Shown: positions 20,735-32,373, counted from the stretch's first letter. The stretch: 64,000 nucleotides of DNA from Bryum argenteum (GCA_037043015.1 CM073321.1:26177510-26241509), one strand, 5' to 3'. A program made the numbers and translations. The notes: generated by a model not told the origin, from the letters alone.

Positions 20735-22045
20735 ATGATGCTGGAACGTGGCTTCTCGAGATCCTGATGAGGATGCTGCTGCAACAGCAATCGGCAATGA
20801 ACAGCCGCTAATCCCGAAGGAAGGAGCTCGGTGGTGTCGATCTAGTCCATGTTGTAGCTCTTGAGCCTAAACGGCGGAGCTCCCGGTGGTGCCGATGTTT
20901 TTGATTTTGTTGCCTCGCCATCGTTTGGAGGTGGCTCCTCGTGCTGTTCACTACGATGGGTTGTTGGCTGGGTCTCGGAATTTGAGAAGTGGTCGGACAA
21001 GTTTTAGACTTGTGTCGACGCAAGTCTAGAACACATTCGACCATTTCATTGTTTTCTTTTGTCACGGGTTTTTGATCATGCTGTTTTTGAGGATGGAAGT
21101 GTTGGTCTTGATTTTTTGCTTGGAATGTTGGTGTCAGCCTCCCTTAGAAAGCCCTTGGGTGATCCTATATTGTGGCTCTTCGAGATCCCGCCGAGAATGC
21201 TGCTGGCAAAGCCATCGGCAATGAAGCAGCTGCTGAGCCTGTGCAAAAGAGCTCTGTGGTGTCGATCTCGTCCATACTGTAGCTGGTGAGCCTAAAGGGT
21301 GGAGCTCCCGGTGGTGTTGATGTTTTCGATGCTGTTGCGTCGCCATCGTTTGAGGGTGGCTCCTTGTGCTGTTGACCACAATGTGGTGTTGGTTGGGTCT
21401 CGGAATTTGAGAAGTGGTCGGACAAGTGTTAGACATGCGTTGATGCAAGTCTGGAGTACATTCCACCATTTCAATGTTTTTTTTGTCACGGGTTTTTGAT
21501 CATGCTGTATTTGAGGATGGAAGTGTTGGTCTTGATTTTTTGCTCAAAATGTTGGTGCCAGCCTCCTTGGAAACGCCCTTGGGTGATGCTCGAACATGGC
21601 TCCTCGAGATCTCGCCGACGATGCTGCTGGCAAAACCATTGGCAATGAAGGAGCCGCTGAGCCCGAAGGAAGGAGCTCGGTGGTGTTGATTTGGTCCATG
21701 CTGTAGTTGCTGAGCCTGAAGGGCGGAGCTTGGTGGTGTCAATGTTTTCAATGCTGTTGCGTCGCCATCGTTTGGGGATGCCTCCTCGTGCTGTTAACCA
21801 CAATGTGGTGTTGGCTGGGTCTCGGAATTTGAGAAGTGGTTGGACAAGTGTAAGACTTGCGTCGACGCAAGTCTAGAGCACATGGGACCATTTCATTGTT
21901 TTCTTTTGTCACGGGTTTTTGATCTTGTTGTTTCTGAAGATGGAAGTGTTGGTCTTTATTTTTTGCTCGAAATGTTGGTGCTGGCCTCCTTGGAAACGCC
22001 ATTGGGTGATGCTGGATTGTGGCTCCTCGAGATCTCGTATGCATA
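20735..22045 (+). repeat. About 420-bp tandem repeat, three units, in an intron of copy C
   Basis: Landmark TTGGGTGATGCTGGA-type sequence recurs at about 20,735, 21,150, 21,577 and 21,999. Each unit contains GAGATC(T/C)CGCCGA, GGTGGTGTCGAT, GGTCTCGGAATTTGAGAAGT and TCACGGGTTTTTGATCATGC. Units are roughly 85-90% alike. It lies between exons matching copy B's 41,252-41,515 and 44,085 exons. Confidence 0.85.
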
Positions 22046-23255
22046 GTTTTGCTTTCTCTCTTCATATGTTTTATCAGATTTTACGTTCTTAAAGTTTTCA
22101 TTGGTATAGCAGGACCCTCTAAAGCATGCACGTGTTGTCCAAGATGAAGAATTGTATGCGGATAGCGCTCTATCCGCAATGAGAGTCTATGTCCAAGCCG
22201 TAGTTGAGTCTTGTCGTTTAGCAATACCATTGTTTGCCGTCCCTGCAACTACCTCTCCTGCAACTTCGGTCCGTTACAACTCCTGCAAGGACCTCATTTC
22301 TCCATAAGATTACAGGATCTGTAAGAAAGCCAAAGCAAAAAAAGACACTTGGTATCCTGTTACAGTAGGCGTTTTCGTAAAATTTCTATATGCGGTACGT
22401 TCACTTTATATGTGCTTGACTCTTTTCCTTCAAACTTATTTGAAACAACTTCTCATTTGTGTTTCGGTTGGTATATAGAGGACGTTAGCTAAAGCATCGG
22501 ACGATGGTGCAGCTACGTACTACGCCACAGTTCCAAAAGAGAAACAAACAGGAACGGGAGTATGGAGTGCCATGGATAACGCCATCAAGGCTGAAATCAA
22601 ATCAATTCGTAGGAAGAATTTTGACAAAATGGTCGTTGTGGCTAATAACAAACTTGGGATAGTATTTGCGAAAGAGGTATAAGTGGCTGAGTTGTTCAAT
22701 TACATATCACTGTATCCATCTATATGTTCCATTGCTCTTATCAAAATTGTGAGTCTGATGTGCAGATTTATTCTCATTACAGCCAAAACTTGAAACCTGA
22801 TATGACAATCGATCGCTTACACATGGTAGCCACCACCAATGTTCACTTTGATTTCAAGGCAAAGTGGCTGCAATGGTCGAACTCACCAGACGAAGTTCGG
22901 CGACCATTTTGCTTCCCAGAAGAACGTCCAATGAAAGATAAAGCTTTGGTTGCATTTCTACACCGCGCTTCTCTTTGGGTACAGGTTACTTGCATTTTTG
23001 TTCCCTGATTACAATAATTGAGTTTATCTGTTACTTCAAATTCTAACATGTCATCTCTATTCTCAACTCGAGCAATCACTTCAAAGTGAATTGCGGAATC
23101 TGGTTGAAAACAAGAACCTCAACATTGAGTGGTCTAGTGTTGTCCTAAAGCCATTGGCCTATGTCGAGAAGTGGAGGTTGTTCTTATGAGAGAAGGCATT
23201 TGGAAACTATCTTGCTACTAATGCAAGTCCAAAGTTCATTAAAGGCTCAGATATT

Positions 23256-23585
23256 CAAAAAAGGCCTTATTCATTAAATTGAGACAAAATGTACATTTTG
23301 AGACTTTCAGATCCAGATGTAGAAGTCTAGTGAATCAATAGTTGTTGAACCCAACGATATGTAGAAGTGATGTGTTGGTAAATATCCAAATCTTGAACTG
23401 CAGAAGCTTTAACTGATATTTATTCTTACTCCTCTCCAACATTAATAGTCTGCAGGTTGCATGAAATTGACATGCATGTATGAAACATAAATAAATCAAT
23501 TACTCATAGAAGAAAAGTGAGTGCTTTTCAAAGAGGGTAATATATTTAATAGGTAAATGTATACAAAGATATGCATTGCTGGAGG
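23256..23585. other. No gene recognised
   Basis: AT-rich sequence following the truncation point of transposon copy C. Nothing supported. Confidence 0.5.
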
Positions 23586-24296
23586 TCAAAAAATATAGTA
23601 GACCTCAAAAGAATTAATGTTCGGGTTTATACTACTACTAAACGATCTACATGTATAATCTTCTGCAACATGACTTCTACTGCCCTCGTAGTTTGAAAGC
23701 ACGTCCGATTTTGTGTCACTAAGTTTAGCTGCTTCTCGTGCTCTGAGCTTTGCAAGCCCTTTGAAAATATGGTCGCGTCGTGATCGATGGAGGGGCCCAC
23801 TTTCCCACGAGCAGGCTTCGCTTGCGCTAACTTGTTCAGCTGCACAGACCTTCCGCTTCAACCTTTGAACTGGAGTGATGGTATCACAGGGCCCACAAGC
23901 GGAGACAGACCGTGATCTGCAAGGAGGTCGTCCGGAATCTCTAGACACCATTGTACTGGGAGTCTTTGTATTCGTGATCGGTGTTGCAGTTAATGTCGGA
24001 AAGTGAGGACGACGCTCTGGCGAAACGTGGACACGATGTTGAAGAAGGCTCTTAGCGCATTCCCAACTAGCTTCGCGGCTAATATCCTTGAAAATTTGAG
24101 CAGAACTTGGAGCGGCCACGAGGGGTTCAAATTCGAGCATCATAATAGGAAGGAGGACTAGTTTGCAAATTGATCCCTCACCAGTCCGAGCGATAGGCGA
24201 GAAGCAATTGCCTAAGGTCAGCGATGTCCGTTTCAGTGGAGAGGGAGAGCAAGTCAGAGTCCTGACAAATCCACGACTTGGGGGGCTGTCGACCAC
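23586..24296 (-). CDS. Hypothetical basic, Ser/Arg-rich protein fragment
   Basis: An open frame of 236 codons with uneven quality. The middle (FEPLVAAPSSAQIFKDISRE to RSRRDHIFKGLAKLRAREAA) looks protein-like, with a basic Arg/Lys-rich region and Ser/Thr/Pro-rich linker, whereas the first 40 codons and last 25 look like untranslated sequence. No domain recognised. It lies between a truncated transposon copy and an FCP1-like relic on the same strand, and could be a downstream exon of the latter. Confidence 0.3.
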   Translation of the reverse strand: MVDSPPSRGFVRTLTCSPSPLKRTSLTLGNCFSPIARTGEGSICKLVLLPIMMLEFEPLVAAPSSAQIFKDISREASWECAKSLLQHRVHVSPERRPHFPTLTATPITNTKTPSTMVSRDSGRPPCRSRSVSACGPCDTITPVQRLKRKVCAAEQVSASEACSWESGPLHRSRRDHIFKGLAKLRAREAAKLSDTKSDVLSNYEGSRSHVAEDYTCRSFSSSINPNINSFEVYYIF

Positions 24297-24679
24297 GCCG
24301 TCTTCGATGTGCCGTTTGCAGTAGTCTATGGCCGCAGATGTAGCGTCTGCGGCAGACCGGAGGAGGTACGGTACGGATCAGACAGTAGTGCCGCAACTAC
24401 CCCCCTCCGACACGAACCCCGAGAGGAGGCTCGTGGATGGCCTCTGACGCGGCAGAGCTACGCGCATGCATTCATCCTATGTAGACAAACATTCATTCAG
24501 TAGAGAACCGCGTCAGGCAGGGTAAAACAAAAAGCATAATCCATCACAATAGATTCAATATTAGAAAATTCATCCATGGCCAACCGATAGTAATAATACA
24601 AAGAATTAGGGATAAATCCAACTCCTTTATTATTAACTTCCGGTAAATACATAGTGTACATCATGGTACAATAATTACA

Positions 24680-24725
24680 AAATGTAGATGGAAAAGTCAA
24701 AATGTAGATGGAAATGTAGATGGGG
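24680..24725. repeat. ATGTAGATGGAAA short tandem repeat
   Basis: AAATGTAGATGGAAA-type units repeated three times just downstream (in minus sense) of the FCP1-like relic. Confidence 0.6.
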
Positions 24726-25476
24726 GAAACAAGCTACAGAAGCCAGGTCTCCTAGCAAATGTCCGCCCATCTTCTATGACTAAGCCCATCCCCGGTAAAC
24801 TAAATCGAGTCCCCATGGTCTGCAAAGACATCAACATGCCGGCGATGAGTTTCTTGGCGGTCGGGTCACCGGGATGCAGCGGGTTTTGGCCAATGCGATT
24901 GTCCTCCACGAATCGTTACAAATGTCCCTCGTGAGAATCTAGGCGGTTTAGCCAAGGCAGAAGGTCTTCCATGAGGAAGTCGTTCTCGCCATCCCGGGGA
25001 CTCGAAGTGCTGAGGAACACAACATTATCGTTTTCATTGCAGATACTCTTTGAGGGAGAGTCATCAATGAGAAGAGTATTGTCTGGGGAAAAGAACGTGT
25101 CACCACTAGGATTGCTGAACACAGCCTCCGAGAGCACTTTCATGTACACAACCTTGTGGCCGAGTTGAAAGGACTTCTCGTCAGGGAGCTGGATCGTGGT
25201 GCAATCCTTTTGGCAGAGGACATTGAAAGGATGTTTGCCACCCCTAAAGAGGTGGCCAACGACACCCTCAGCATTTTGCTTCATCATTGAAGTCCACACT
25301 AAGACCTTGTCCGCGATGTCGGAAACCTGCCGGAGAAAATCCCCGACATTTTTCCTCGCGAACACCACTTTAGGACCAATGACAGTAAGTCCTATGTGAG
25401 AAAATATTGTCCCCCAGAGTGTACGGTTTGGGTCCACTGTGGTTGGACCTATACGTAGAATGGCAGAGAACGCCAT
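24697..25476 (-). pseudogene. FCP1/SCP-like (NIF, HAD-fold) phosphatase relic
   Basis: The frame shows an FCP1-homology layout: VDPNRTLW near the N-terminus, then GPKVVFARKNVGDFLRQVSD, DKVLVWTSMMKQNAEGVV, LCQKDCTTIQ, KVLSEAVFSNPSGDTFF, TLLIDDSPSKSICN and ENDFLMEDLLPWLNRLDSHE. This matches FCP1-type Ser/Thr phosphatases (region VVWTS... and the IDDSP motif IV). The usual DxDxT nucleophile motif reads D-P-N-R-T, so the second Asp is missing. After a TAA at 24,916-24,918 the same frame continues sensibly (RFVEDNRIGQNPLHPGDPTA), suggesting a premature stop. It is a degenerate or catalytically dead member. A related fragment lies at 30,451-30,876. Confidence 0.65.
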
Positions 25477-25684
25477 TCAGGTTGAGGACAATATTCAAGC
25501 ACTTCCTCCGCGGCGGAGGCGGAAGGGTCCTTCTGAGGATCTCTATCGCACGCTCGAGAGCTACCCGATCCTCGACAGCTACTCGAGCAAGACAGAAGAC
25601 AAAGAGAGATTGATCAAGAAGTTACCTCGGGTAATGAAGAAATGGGAGAGCCAGGGAGTGGACAGGAGCTTTCAGTCGTTCTGA
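25460..25684 (+). CDS. Small charged hypothetical protein or exon
   Basis: 74 codons from MAENAIQVEDNIQALPPRRRR, ending in a Lys/Glu-rich stretch (TEDKERLIKKLPRVMKKWES). Composition is protein-like and the opposite strand is full of stops here, but there is no homology I recognise. It barely overlaps the 5' end of the FCP1-like relic. May be a chance frame. Confidence 0.25.
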   Translation: MAENAIQVEDNIQALPPRRRRKGPSEDLYRTLESYPILDSYSSKTEDKERLIKKLPRVMKKWESQGVDRSFQSF

Positions 25685-25689
25685 TCAAC

Positions 25690-27550
25690 TCCGGCCTCCC
25701 ATTTGAGATTGCTTTCAGTTCAAATGAGAGTGGCACGCAAACACTGATTGGTAACTGTGCAGCATAAACATTGACAAGCAAACACAATTAGGCATGTATG
25801 CGTGTGAGCCAAAAATCCACCATGGAGGTGGCCCTTGGTTACAAGAAGATTAACAAGAACAACACATGAAGGAAAGAGGAAGAGACAAGAGGAGGCAAGG
25901 AGAAGACAAGGAGCAAGGGAGCGAAGAAGATGAAAACCGCCGCCGGCCTCCCTTTGAGCCCTCCTTGGTTTTTGGCTCGCCATTTCTCCATCCTAGCTCC
26001 GATTGGGGCGTGCCTTAGCTTTGTAGAAAGCTAAGTCAATTTTGCACTCACCCTCAGAATCCCAGAATCATAGGACCAGAAACCTAGGATTGATTACCAA
26101 ATAACTGGGGCTGTTTTTCCTACTGCCGGCAGCGGTTACCCTTCAACACCCTTAACTTTGGAGGGGTGTATCTCCCTCCCTACAACTCGGAATCGGACGA
26201 GCCATATATCAATGAAAAGCTACTGAAGAGATCTACCATCGTTTCAAGTTTTGATTTGTTTGGACTAAAACCGAGGGACTGACGGGGGAAAAACTGAGAG
26301 GTACAAGAGAAGACATCACACACTCATGGCAATCACTACTAGCATGGAAGGGGAGATCAATATTAGAGAGAAGGAGGCCCTCGGCCCTCCTTCTCCTATC
26401 AACTAAGCATTACAAGAAGAAGAGGTAGACAAACAAGATGAATCAAGATACAAACAAGAAGAGGAAGGCTTGATTGTAGATAGCTTGCAAAAAAGCTCTT
26501 AAGTACAAAATATGGAGCCGCCGGAGAGGCGGCTCACCCTAACCCTACCAAGGCTCAAAGCCCCAACTAAGGTCTTATTGGATGAATGTCGTCACTACTT
26601 CACGCGCACCATCCTTCAAGCCCCCATTCCATCAACCACTTCATCAATGAATGTAGCCTCACATGCTACCACAAGGTTAGATGGATGAGACTTACAACAA
26701 TCAAATTTCAAACAGAACATGGACATCAAAGACTAGTTGTACAAAGCCCATGGTAAAACGCTCAATTCTAATTTAAGCAACTAACCCTATCTCTAATTTA
26801 GGATTTACTAGGGGGAATTTTTTCCTCCTCTAGTTCTTCTCCGTCATCAATTGGATCCACTAGGGGGAATTTTTCCTCCTCTAGTCCTTCCACACCCTAA
26901 AGCTTAAATTAGTCTTAATTGTCCCATCAAAGGCCTTGCAACAACTAACCCCTAATATACAAATTGCATTCAAAACTAAATCATTCTATATTCATCAATT
27001 TCAAGATGTCTCAAGATGTCATGATTTGCAAACACTTCATTAATAAAAGTCATTATTAACAACATTTAAACAAGAGAGCACTCTCACGCTCTCACAATGC
27101 GGAAAAAGGCCTTGAAAATAGGCATATTATTATAAACAAGGATATCATAATACATTTGGGATAATTTTGCAAGCCGCAGTTTGCACTCGAATCTACTCTC
27201 TACACTAGGCAGTACACTACAATACAAGTACGCAAGCAACGGACTTGAATGTCGTCCGCCATGAGCACTCAAGAACCAAAGTTGATATCCTATCAACAAG
27301 CATAAGATACAAATTAGATACAAAGAGCGGTTTGGAGTTCGGCTACGCTCACATGGCATGAGAGACTCGAGTGGGGGCGTGGAATCAATCAAAACAGTAA
27401 GGGTCAGAGGTCTGTACCTGGTCGTCTGCACCGGAGTCCTGAGAAGGAACTTCAGGAGCCATTTGAAGTTCCGATCTCCCAACATCCCCGACGTCAGTTC
27501 CCAACCCGTAGTCGAGTTTCTCGACTTCGTCCTCCTCCACAGCATCGTCG
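25690..27550. other. No gene recognised; non-coding, repeat-derived-looking sequence
   Basis: No motif-bearing frame. A direct repeat (CACTAGGGGGAATTTTTCCT and CCTCTAGT) occurs at 26,807-26,840 and 26,865-26,897. The inverted pair GAGAAGGAGGCCCTCGGCCCTCCTTCTCC lies near 26,368-26,396 and could form a hairpin. General style resembles a decayed LTR or leader, but no boundaries or enzymes are visible. Confidence 0.4.
26368..26396. repeat. Short perfect hairpin
   Basis: GAGAAGGAGGCC and its inverse around a few central bases. No T-tract follows. Significance unknown. Confidence 0.5.
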
Positions 27551-27552
27551 GC

Positions 27553-28761
27553 TCAACGATCCAACTCTATGGGAGCATCTCCGGCTGTTGGCTCGACCTC
27601 AATACGAGGACTCTCTTGCGATTCGACCTCAACATTATCGTCGTGGCAATAATGTTGTACGGCAGGAGATCTCAGTGGTGCAGCCGTCTCAGGCACCCAG
27701 AGGTCGACAGGCCCCTCAACGGTGGATGGAATTGTTGACAACTGGCAGAGAGGAGTCGACTCTATGACTTTCTCGTGTGCAGAGGAGACTGCTCCAGTGG
27801 TATCGTCGACTCGACGATCGGGAGACACAGCCGAAGTTGGAGCAGTGGAATCCGCAGTATCGAGTGATACCGCGGCGCCTTCATCGTTAGCTCGACGAAT
27901 AGGTGACTCCACTGGGGTTGGAGCAGCGCAGTTGGCAGTGCTGGAGGGGACAACAACACCTTCATCTTTGGAGAGATGATCCGAAGTCGCTAGAGGCGGC
28001 TGCTGTTCAGCTGGAGGGGGTAGAGGTGCCGATGTGCAAGGAGGAGGCGGTGGCGTGTTCACGACCATGAGCTCAACGGGAGGGTCGGACAATGTCGACG
28101 CGAGAGGCTTTGGTGTAGAGGGGGCGGATGTCGACGGAGGAAGCACTGAAGAAGACAGAATAGCGGCACCAAGATTGAGCGAGGTCTGGCTCTGCAACAA
28201 CAACTGCATCTGTGCCAACTGAGCCTGCAGTTGTTCCACTATGTTGTCCGACTCGACTTGCGTTTGAGCTAACCTCCTGTTTTCGGCCTTCACCTCCTCC
28301 TTCTCGTGAGTCCGCCTGATTCTCTTCGCCATCCTTTCCTCGTTCTTCTCCCAATATCCCTTCTCGAACTTGATTTGCAAGCCGTTGGGGGCCGTCGTGA
28401 TTTTGTTCTTCCCAGCGTCCGGATCTATGGGTTCCTCGTCATCTTCGTCCGATGAGTGCGGTTTATCGAAATCGTCATTGCTAGGAAGATGAATGATCTC
28501 TGAGGGACTTGGCACCCGTTGTTCAACAACTTGGGTCACAACTACATCGTCATCGCCACCCACGACTTTGCGTGCCTGCGACTCGGGATTATCTTGTCCA
28601 CTTTCGCCAGCCGGACGCCCTGTGTGGCTTCGCCTGCGGGATACTCGATGTACACTCGCCTCTGAAATGTCTTGTCTGCTGCCGCATGCGGAATTTCCTC
28701 TTTGCCTTTGCCCGCGCATGGCCGTGTCTGCCCTTGCATGTGTGGTGACATGCCTGCCCAC
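27553..28761 (-). pseudogene. Region A: coiled-coil, Pro/Ser-rich acidic protein segment
   Basis: 402 codons. An N-terminal Arg/Gln-rich part is followed by an acidic patch (KPHSSDEDDEEPIDPD), a predicted coiled coil (EKNEERMAKRIRRTHEKEE through IVEQLQAQLAQMQLLLQSQ), and a long Pro/Ser/Thr/Val-rich tail with repeats such as DEGAAVSLDTADSTAPTSA. No enzymatic motif. It is the 3'-most segment of region A on the minus strand, and upstream neighbours are in other frames. It may be the C-terminal half of a large low-complexity protein. Function unknown. Confidence 0.45.
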
Positions 28762-28779
28762 TGCGTTCCGATCGTCGAG

Positions 28780-29471
28780 TCAACGATCGGCTGCATCTTG
28801 GCCTTCACCACGATCGGTTCTATCATGCTGAGGCTCTATAGCGTCGCCCTGATCCACCTGATCTACCCCTGCACCGCTATGTCGGGTATCCACATCCTGA
28901 TATTGTCTATCGTCGGCACGACCATCGTCCCTTCCATTCCCCGCACCGGCTTGAGGGAGATCCACAAGATCCTCCTGTACATCGTCGGCATGACGATCGT
29001 CCCCATTATCACCCGCACCGGCTTGAGGGAGGTACACCACATCCTCTTGTATATTGTCTTCCGACGATCCACCCTTTCAACCCCCCCGCCGCCTTCACGG
29101 AGATCTTGTACTTTGTCCTGTACATCGTTGTCCCGACAATGTGACCCCTGCTCTTGTTCGAAGTCGGGGGCAGGTTCCCCGACAGGCTTCTCATCATCGC
29201 CGGACCGACGATCCTCGACATTCTGAGAACCGCCTTGGACGACCACACCATGCTGCCCCACCTCTCTCGCAGCCAAATCGATGACGGCATCATCTTGGAT
29301 GGCATCGTCATGAAAGGAATCATGCTCGCCTTGATCCTGTGAGGGCGCCTCTTGGCCTTCCAAGGGATTGTCCTGCAAATGCACAATATCATCCGCTTGT
29401 GCATCGCCATCCAAATCCTCGTCATCTAAACGATGGTTGCGTTGCGCCTCGTACTTAGAATCACTCTCCAT
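28780..29471 (-). pseudogene. Region A: acidic Asp/Gln-rich segment with internal repeats, frameshifted
   Basis: Starts MESDSKYEAQRNHRLDDEDLD at 29,471 and is rich in Asp, Gln and Glu. Near 29,045 the sensible reading moves to another frame (VYLPQAGAGDNGDDRHADDV...VDLPQAGAGNGRDDGRADD), which repeats a roughly 25-residue unit encoded by two 75-bp direct repeats at about 28,905-29,050. The frame switch indicates a small indel. Function unknown. Confidence 0.45.
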
Positions 29472-29531
29472 GTCGATGGGATTCTGATATGAACCGGCCC
29501 CCTGGTCATCTATTGGTGCGAGGGGGAAAAC

Positions 29532-29894
29532 TCACTCAAAATCCATCCTTGAGCAGACTCGGAACGTGTTCGTCACGAATTGATCGATGCTCGAGATGCC
29601 CGGATCATTGGAAACATGCGCTCCTACTTCTTCAGGTTGGCGCATTACTCCGTACCCACCTTCAACGGGAGAGTTTAGATTCATCGGTGGCGACGGAGGA
29701 GAGACGGAGTGCACTATTACGGGACCCCGCGTGACTGGACGAACAAAGTCTATCGAATACGGCGAGTTCGAGTGCATGAAATCGTTCATGTCAAGCCATT
29801 CTGCAAGAGCCGAGATTTTGATTTCGCTCTTCACGTCGTGACGATCTACAAAACCATAGTAGTGAGCTCCGAACATTTGGCATATACATGTCAC
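29532..29894 (-). pseudogene. Region A: unknown exon-like segment
   Basis: 120 codons, reading MFGAHYYGFVDRHDVKSEIK, AEWLDMNDFMHSNSPYS and FVTNTFRVCSRMDFE. Balanced composition suggests real coding history. No domain recognised. The spacing to neighbours and AT-rich gaps with TTGCAG/GTAAG-like words suggest it is one exon of a multi-exon gene. Confidence 0.4.
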
Positions 29895-30073
29895 TCAATT
29901 AGATTACATCATTGTTGACCTGACAATAATTCATGATACTATAAAGCACAGACTTGAAATATAGCTCTGGGTACCGTTGACCCGACGATACCAAAGAATA
30001 GTCTTCGAGTGGTTACCTTAGTGGCGAAGAGGAACTTTGCGCCCGCGTGAATGCCAATGATATTTTCCTTCAC

Positions 30074-30876
30074 TCACGCGCACGCGGCAAGTATCTCGAA
30101 GTAGAACACTATGCGGAGCTCAGTCGGAGAGCCCCGCCATTTTGCCTCCGTATTTATGGCGACCTCTATATAGTACAAGCAATTAGCTAGTGTGTCATAC
30201 CCCTTCCTTACACACTTCTTTGCATCCTTCGCTATATCACTTCCTTTTTTATACAGGAAGAGAAGTGTCACGTCCGGTGCGGTCTTCTTGCTGCTGACGT
30301 TGTCCAGCATTTCCGCCTTACTCGATACGTACGTGAAGAGAGACGGCTCATACTGAGAGAGCTCTCTAGCTGCAAACTGTGATGCAACTTTCTGGTCTTC
30401 CTTTCCAGACAAGACCATCAGCCAGACGTTCGGCTCTGAGATTTTGGGCTCTAGATGATGCCGAAGATAGTCCAGGAATGGGAGACATATGCAACTTCAC
30501 TTAACTCACGAAGAAAATCAAGGCAGAAGGGCCGAACGAAAACAACCTTGGGACCAATCGAAGCGGGTAGGATAGAGAAATGTGCACTTGAGACTATGTT
30601 GTAAACTTGGTCCTTTGGCATAAATCTCTTCTCCTCGCAGACACAAAGAATACCGTTCAAGTTTAGGATGACATTGAGCCACTTGCATGGCACCCTTGAA
30701 GGAATAGAACGAGGGATATCCTCCACGGCAGCAACTACTAGATTGTGCAAATGACTCATTCCCTGTTCAGAAGGGGGCCAGACAAATGTGTAGACAGTTA
30801 AATACTGCACTGCCACATTTTGAGACTGACCATCGCTATAACAATAAGAAATCCCGAATCCAAACAATGCGATCAC
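30074..30876 (-). pseudogene. Region A: FCP1-like domain plus downstream helical region
   Basis: The 30,876-30,451 segment carries PSRVPCKWLNVILNLNGILC, the position of the HAD motif I (usually hDLNGhL or DLDGTL), here with Asn replacing the nucleophilic Asp, followed by GPKVVFVRPFCLDFLRELSE, closely matching the 24,697-25,476 relic (GPKVVFARKNVGDFLRQVSD). It then ends before the WTS region. The 30,418-30,074 segment (FAARELSQYEPSLFTYVSSK, DVTLLFLYKKGSDIAKDAKK) is Lys-rich and unrecognised. Family role is protein dephosphorylation; this copy looks inactive. Confidence 0.5.
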
Positions 30877-31244
30877 ACCGAACTAATAAAGAAAGGATTG
30901 AATGAAAATGAGATTTTGGAATAGGAGCAGCTTACCGGCGTCTCTGATTGAGGTTCAGCTGTTTGTGAATCTTGTACAGCAGTCGAGGATGGAAGAGCAA
31001 TGTGAACCTCGAGCAAGATTGAATCCGGAATGTGACCTTCATTGTGATCATCTTGCGCCGTGTTACTTGGCTCACCATGAAACGGACTCATCGGACTAGT
31101 GTCTTCCATAGGGGGGACCTCATGAGACAAACATACATTCGGAACACTTTGCAAATCAATAGAGCCTGCGTAGAAATCAGAGGGAGAAAATGTGTAAGAA
31201 AATATGATTGTGTTCCAAACTCTGCGTTCAAAAATGAGCGCCAT
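30873..31244 (-). pseudogene. Region A: unknown segment
   Basis: About 80 sensible codons (LQSVPNVCLSHEVPPMEDTS, NEGHIPDSILLEVHIALPSS) between intron-like flanks. No domain recognised. Immediately upstream of the FCP1-like segment on the same strand. Confidence 0.35.
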
Positions 31245-31463
31245 ATAGAAAAAGTATTTACAGGATGAACACTAAGTCCAATCTAACAAAATTGTCCTAG
31301 GGGAATATATATACTAGGTTAACAACAACTCTTGAAGGCTTCTATAGGCAATCTTCCATTAATCGAAGGAGAAGTTCAACTCGAGTCGAGTTAAATGAAA
31401 GACTAGATTGTGGAGTTCAACCTGATTTGGTAATGTTCCGATCTAGAGTCTCATCATGTGTTC

Positions 31464-32373
31464 CTATCTGCTCTTCCTCAACCACGGTCTTCCTTTCCAA
31501 ATTGGGTCCGAGGGTATGGAGCGACTTGATGGGCCTTGATCTCTACAAACACCTTCATCAATGTTGCCCGCAGGTGCTGGAGCTGCAGTCGACTCAAACG
31601 GCATGCCTTGGAGGGAACGTCCGGAAGATGAATGTTGAGCTGCACCGCTGTCGGAAGACTGAGCAGCCCCGTGGGTCGGAAGCAGAGGTTCACTATGACT
31701 TGGATCGAGCGAGAAGAGCGGCTTTGCATTGAGGTGCAAAATTGCTTGGACTACTACTCCAGTTATTCTCGCGAAGGCCTCAGACATTAGTACGCTGCAT
31801 TGGTGCTCATCTTCCACTCTCTAGGCTCTGCGTTCCTCGCGCTCTCGAGCAAGCATTGCTTCAACTTTGGCCCTTTGTCGCGCCTGCGCCTCCTCCTGCA
31901 TTCTGACGAGCCTTTCCATTAGAGCGTCAACGGATAGTGACTCCCTTCTCTTCTTCTGAGGCGATGGCGTGGAAGCCGGAAGAGAGCTATCCGAGAAGCC
32001 TTGTTCTTGCCGATGAGGAAGATGAGAAGATGAGCCTCGTCTAGTTTGGGGTGTTATCGGGAGTTGGGATCCGTAGGCCTCAACATCTTGGTTAGGATCG
32101 TCATCGTCGTCACTTGACCCAATTACTATCGGTCTTGGGTCATTCACGTCAAGTGGTAACTCTACTGCCCTACCTTTCCTCGTTGCCTTCCCCTTCTCGG
32201 CCTTCATGGGGGGTGGTGGTGCTTCCTGTCTCTCACTGGATCCGGAATCCTCACCGATTGGGTACCCACCTTTGAAATCTCGACGATCCAAGTTGAAGAG
32301 CTCCATCGAAAGTTTGACAACTTCGTCGTGCTTGTCACTGGAGTTGATCGTGTAATTCATCAGCAAACACATC
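31464..32373 (-). pseudogene. Region A: acidic/basic low-complexity exon with coiled coil
   Basis: After a CTTGCAG acceptor at about 32,373: MCLLMNYTINSSDKHDEVVK, MELFNLDRRDFKGGYPIGED, an acidic patch (VIGSSDDDDDPNQDVEA) and a basic helix (VDALMERLVRMQEEAQARQR). A TAG at 31,821-31,823 interrupts; the same frame resumes with EDEHQCSVLMSEAFARITGV and runs to 31,464. The single stop in an otherwise open 300-codon stretch indicates a decayed exon. Function unknown. Confidence 0.5.

Larger units (their letters stand above)
18740..23255 (+). pseudogene. Transposon copy C: partner-gene pseudogene
   Basis: Starts MDGVSVGGEKSNDGM at 18,740 and hits a TAG after KKRRGGT, where copies B and D continue (K/R)F(T/S)N. 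Later blocks: RGRQNSTSSDSLSYYIGGD (to 19,134); an acidic exon ending EEEVNDMTFF (about 19,202-19,430); VMKDLENVSTQSSNSSFF (20,459-20,652); DPLKHARVVQDEELYADSALS (22,110-22,270); then a join directly to KAKKDTWYPVTV (22,330-22,395), skipping the GNHR-domain exon present in copy B. Then ATVPKEKQTGTGVWSAMDN (22,481-22,676), IYSHYSQNLKPDMTIDRL (22,766-22,983) and NLNIEWSSVVLKP (to about 23,190). Homology with B stops near 23,255, so the 3' half is lost. Function unknown. Confidence 0.8.

Noticed and set aside
28672..29226. Plus-strand frame with hydrophobic Ile/Val/Thr-rich content
   Set aside because: Antisense of the Asp/Gln-rich repeat region; the apparent membrane-like stretches are complementary to acidic codons.
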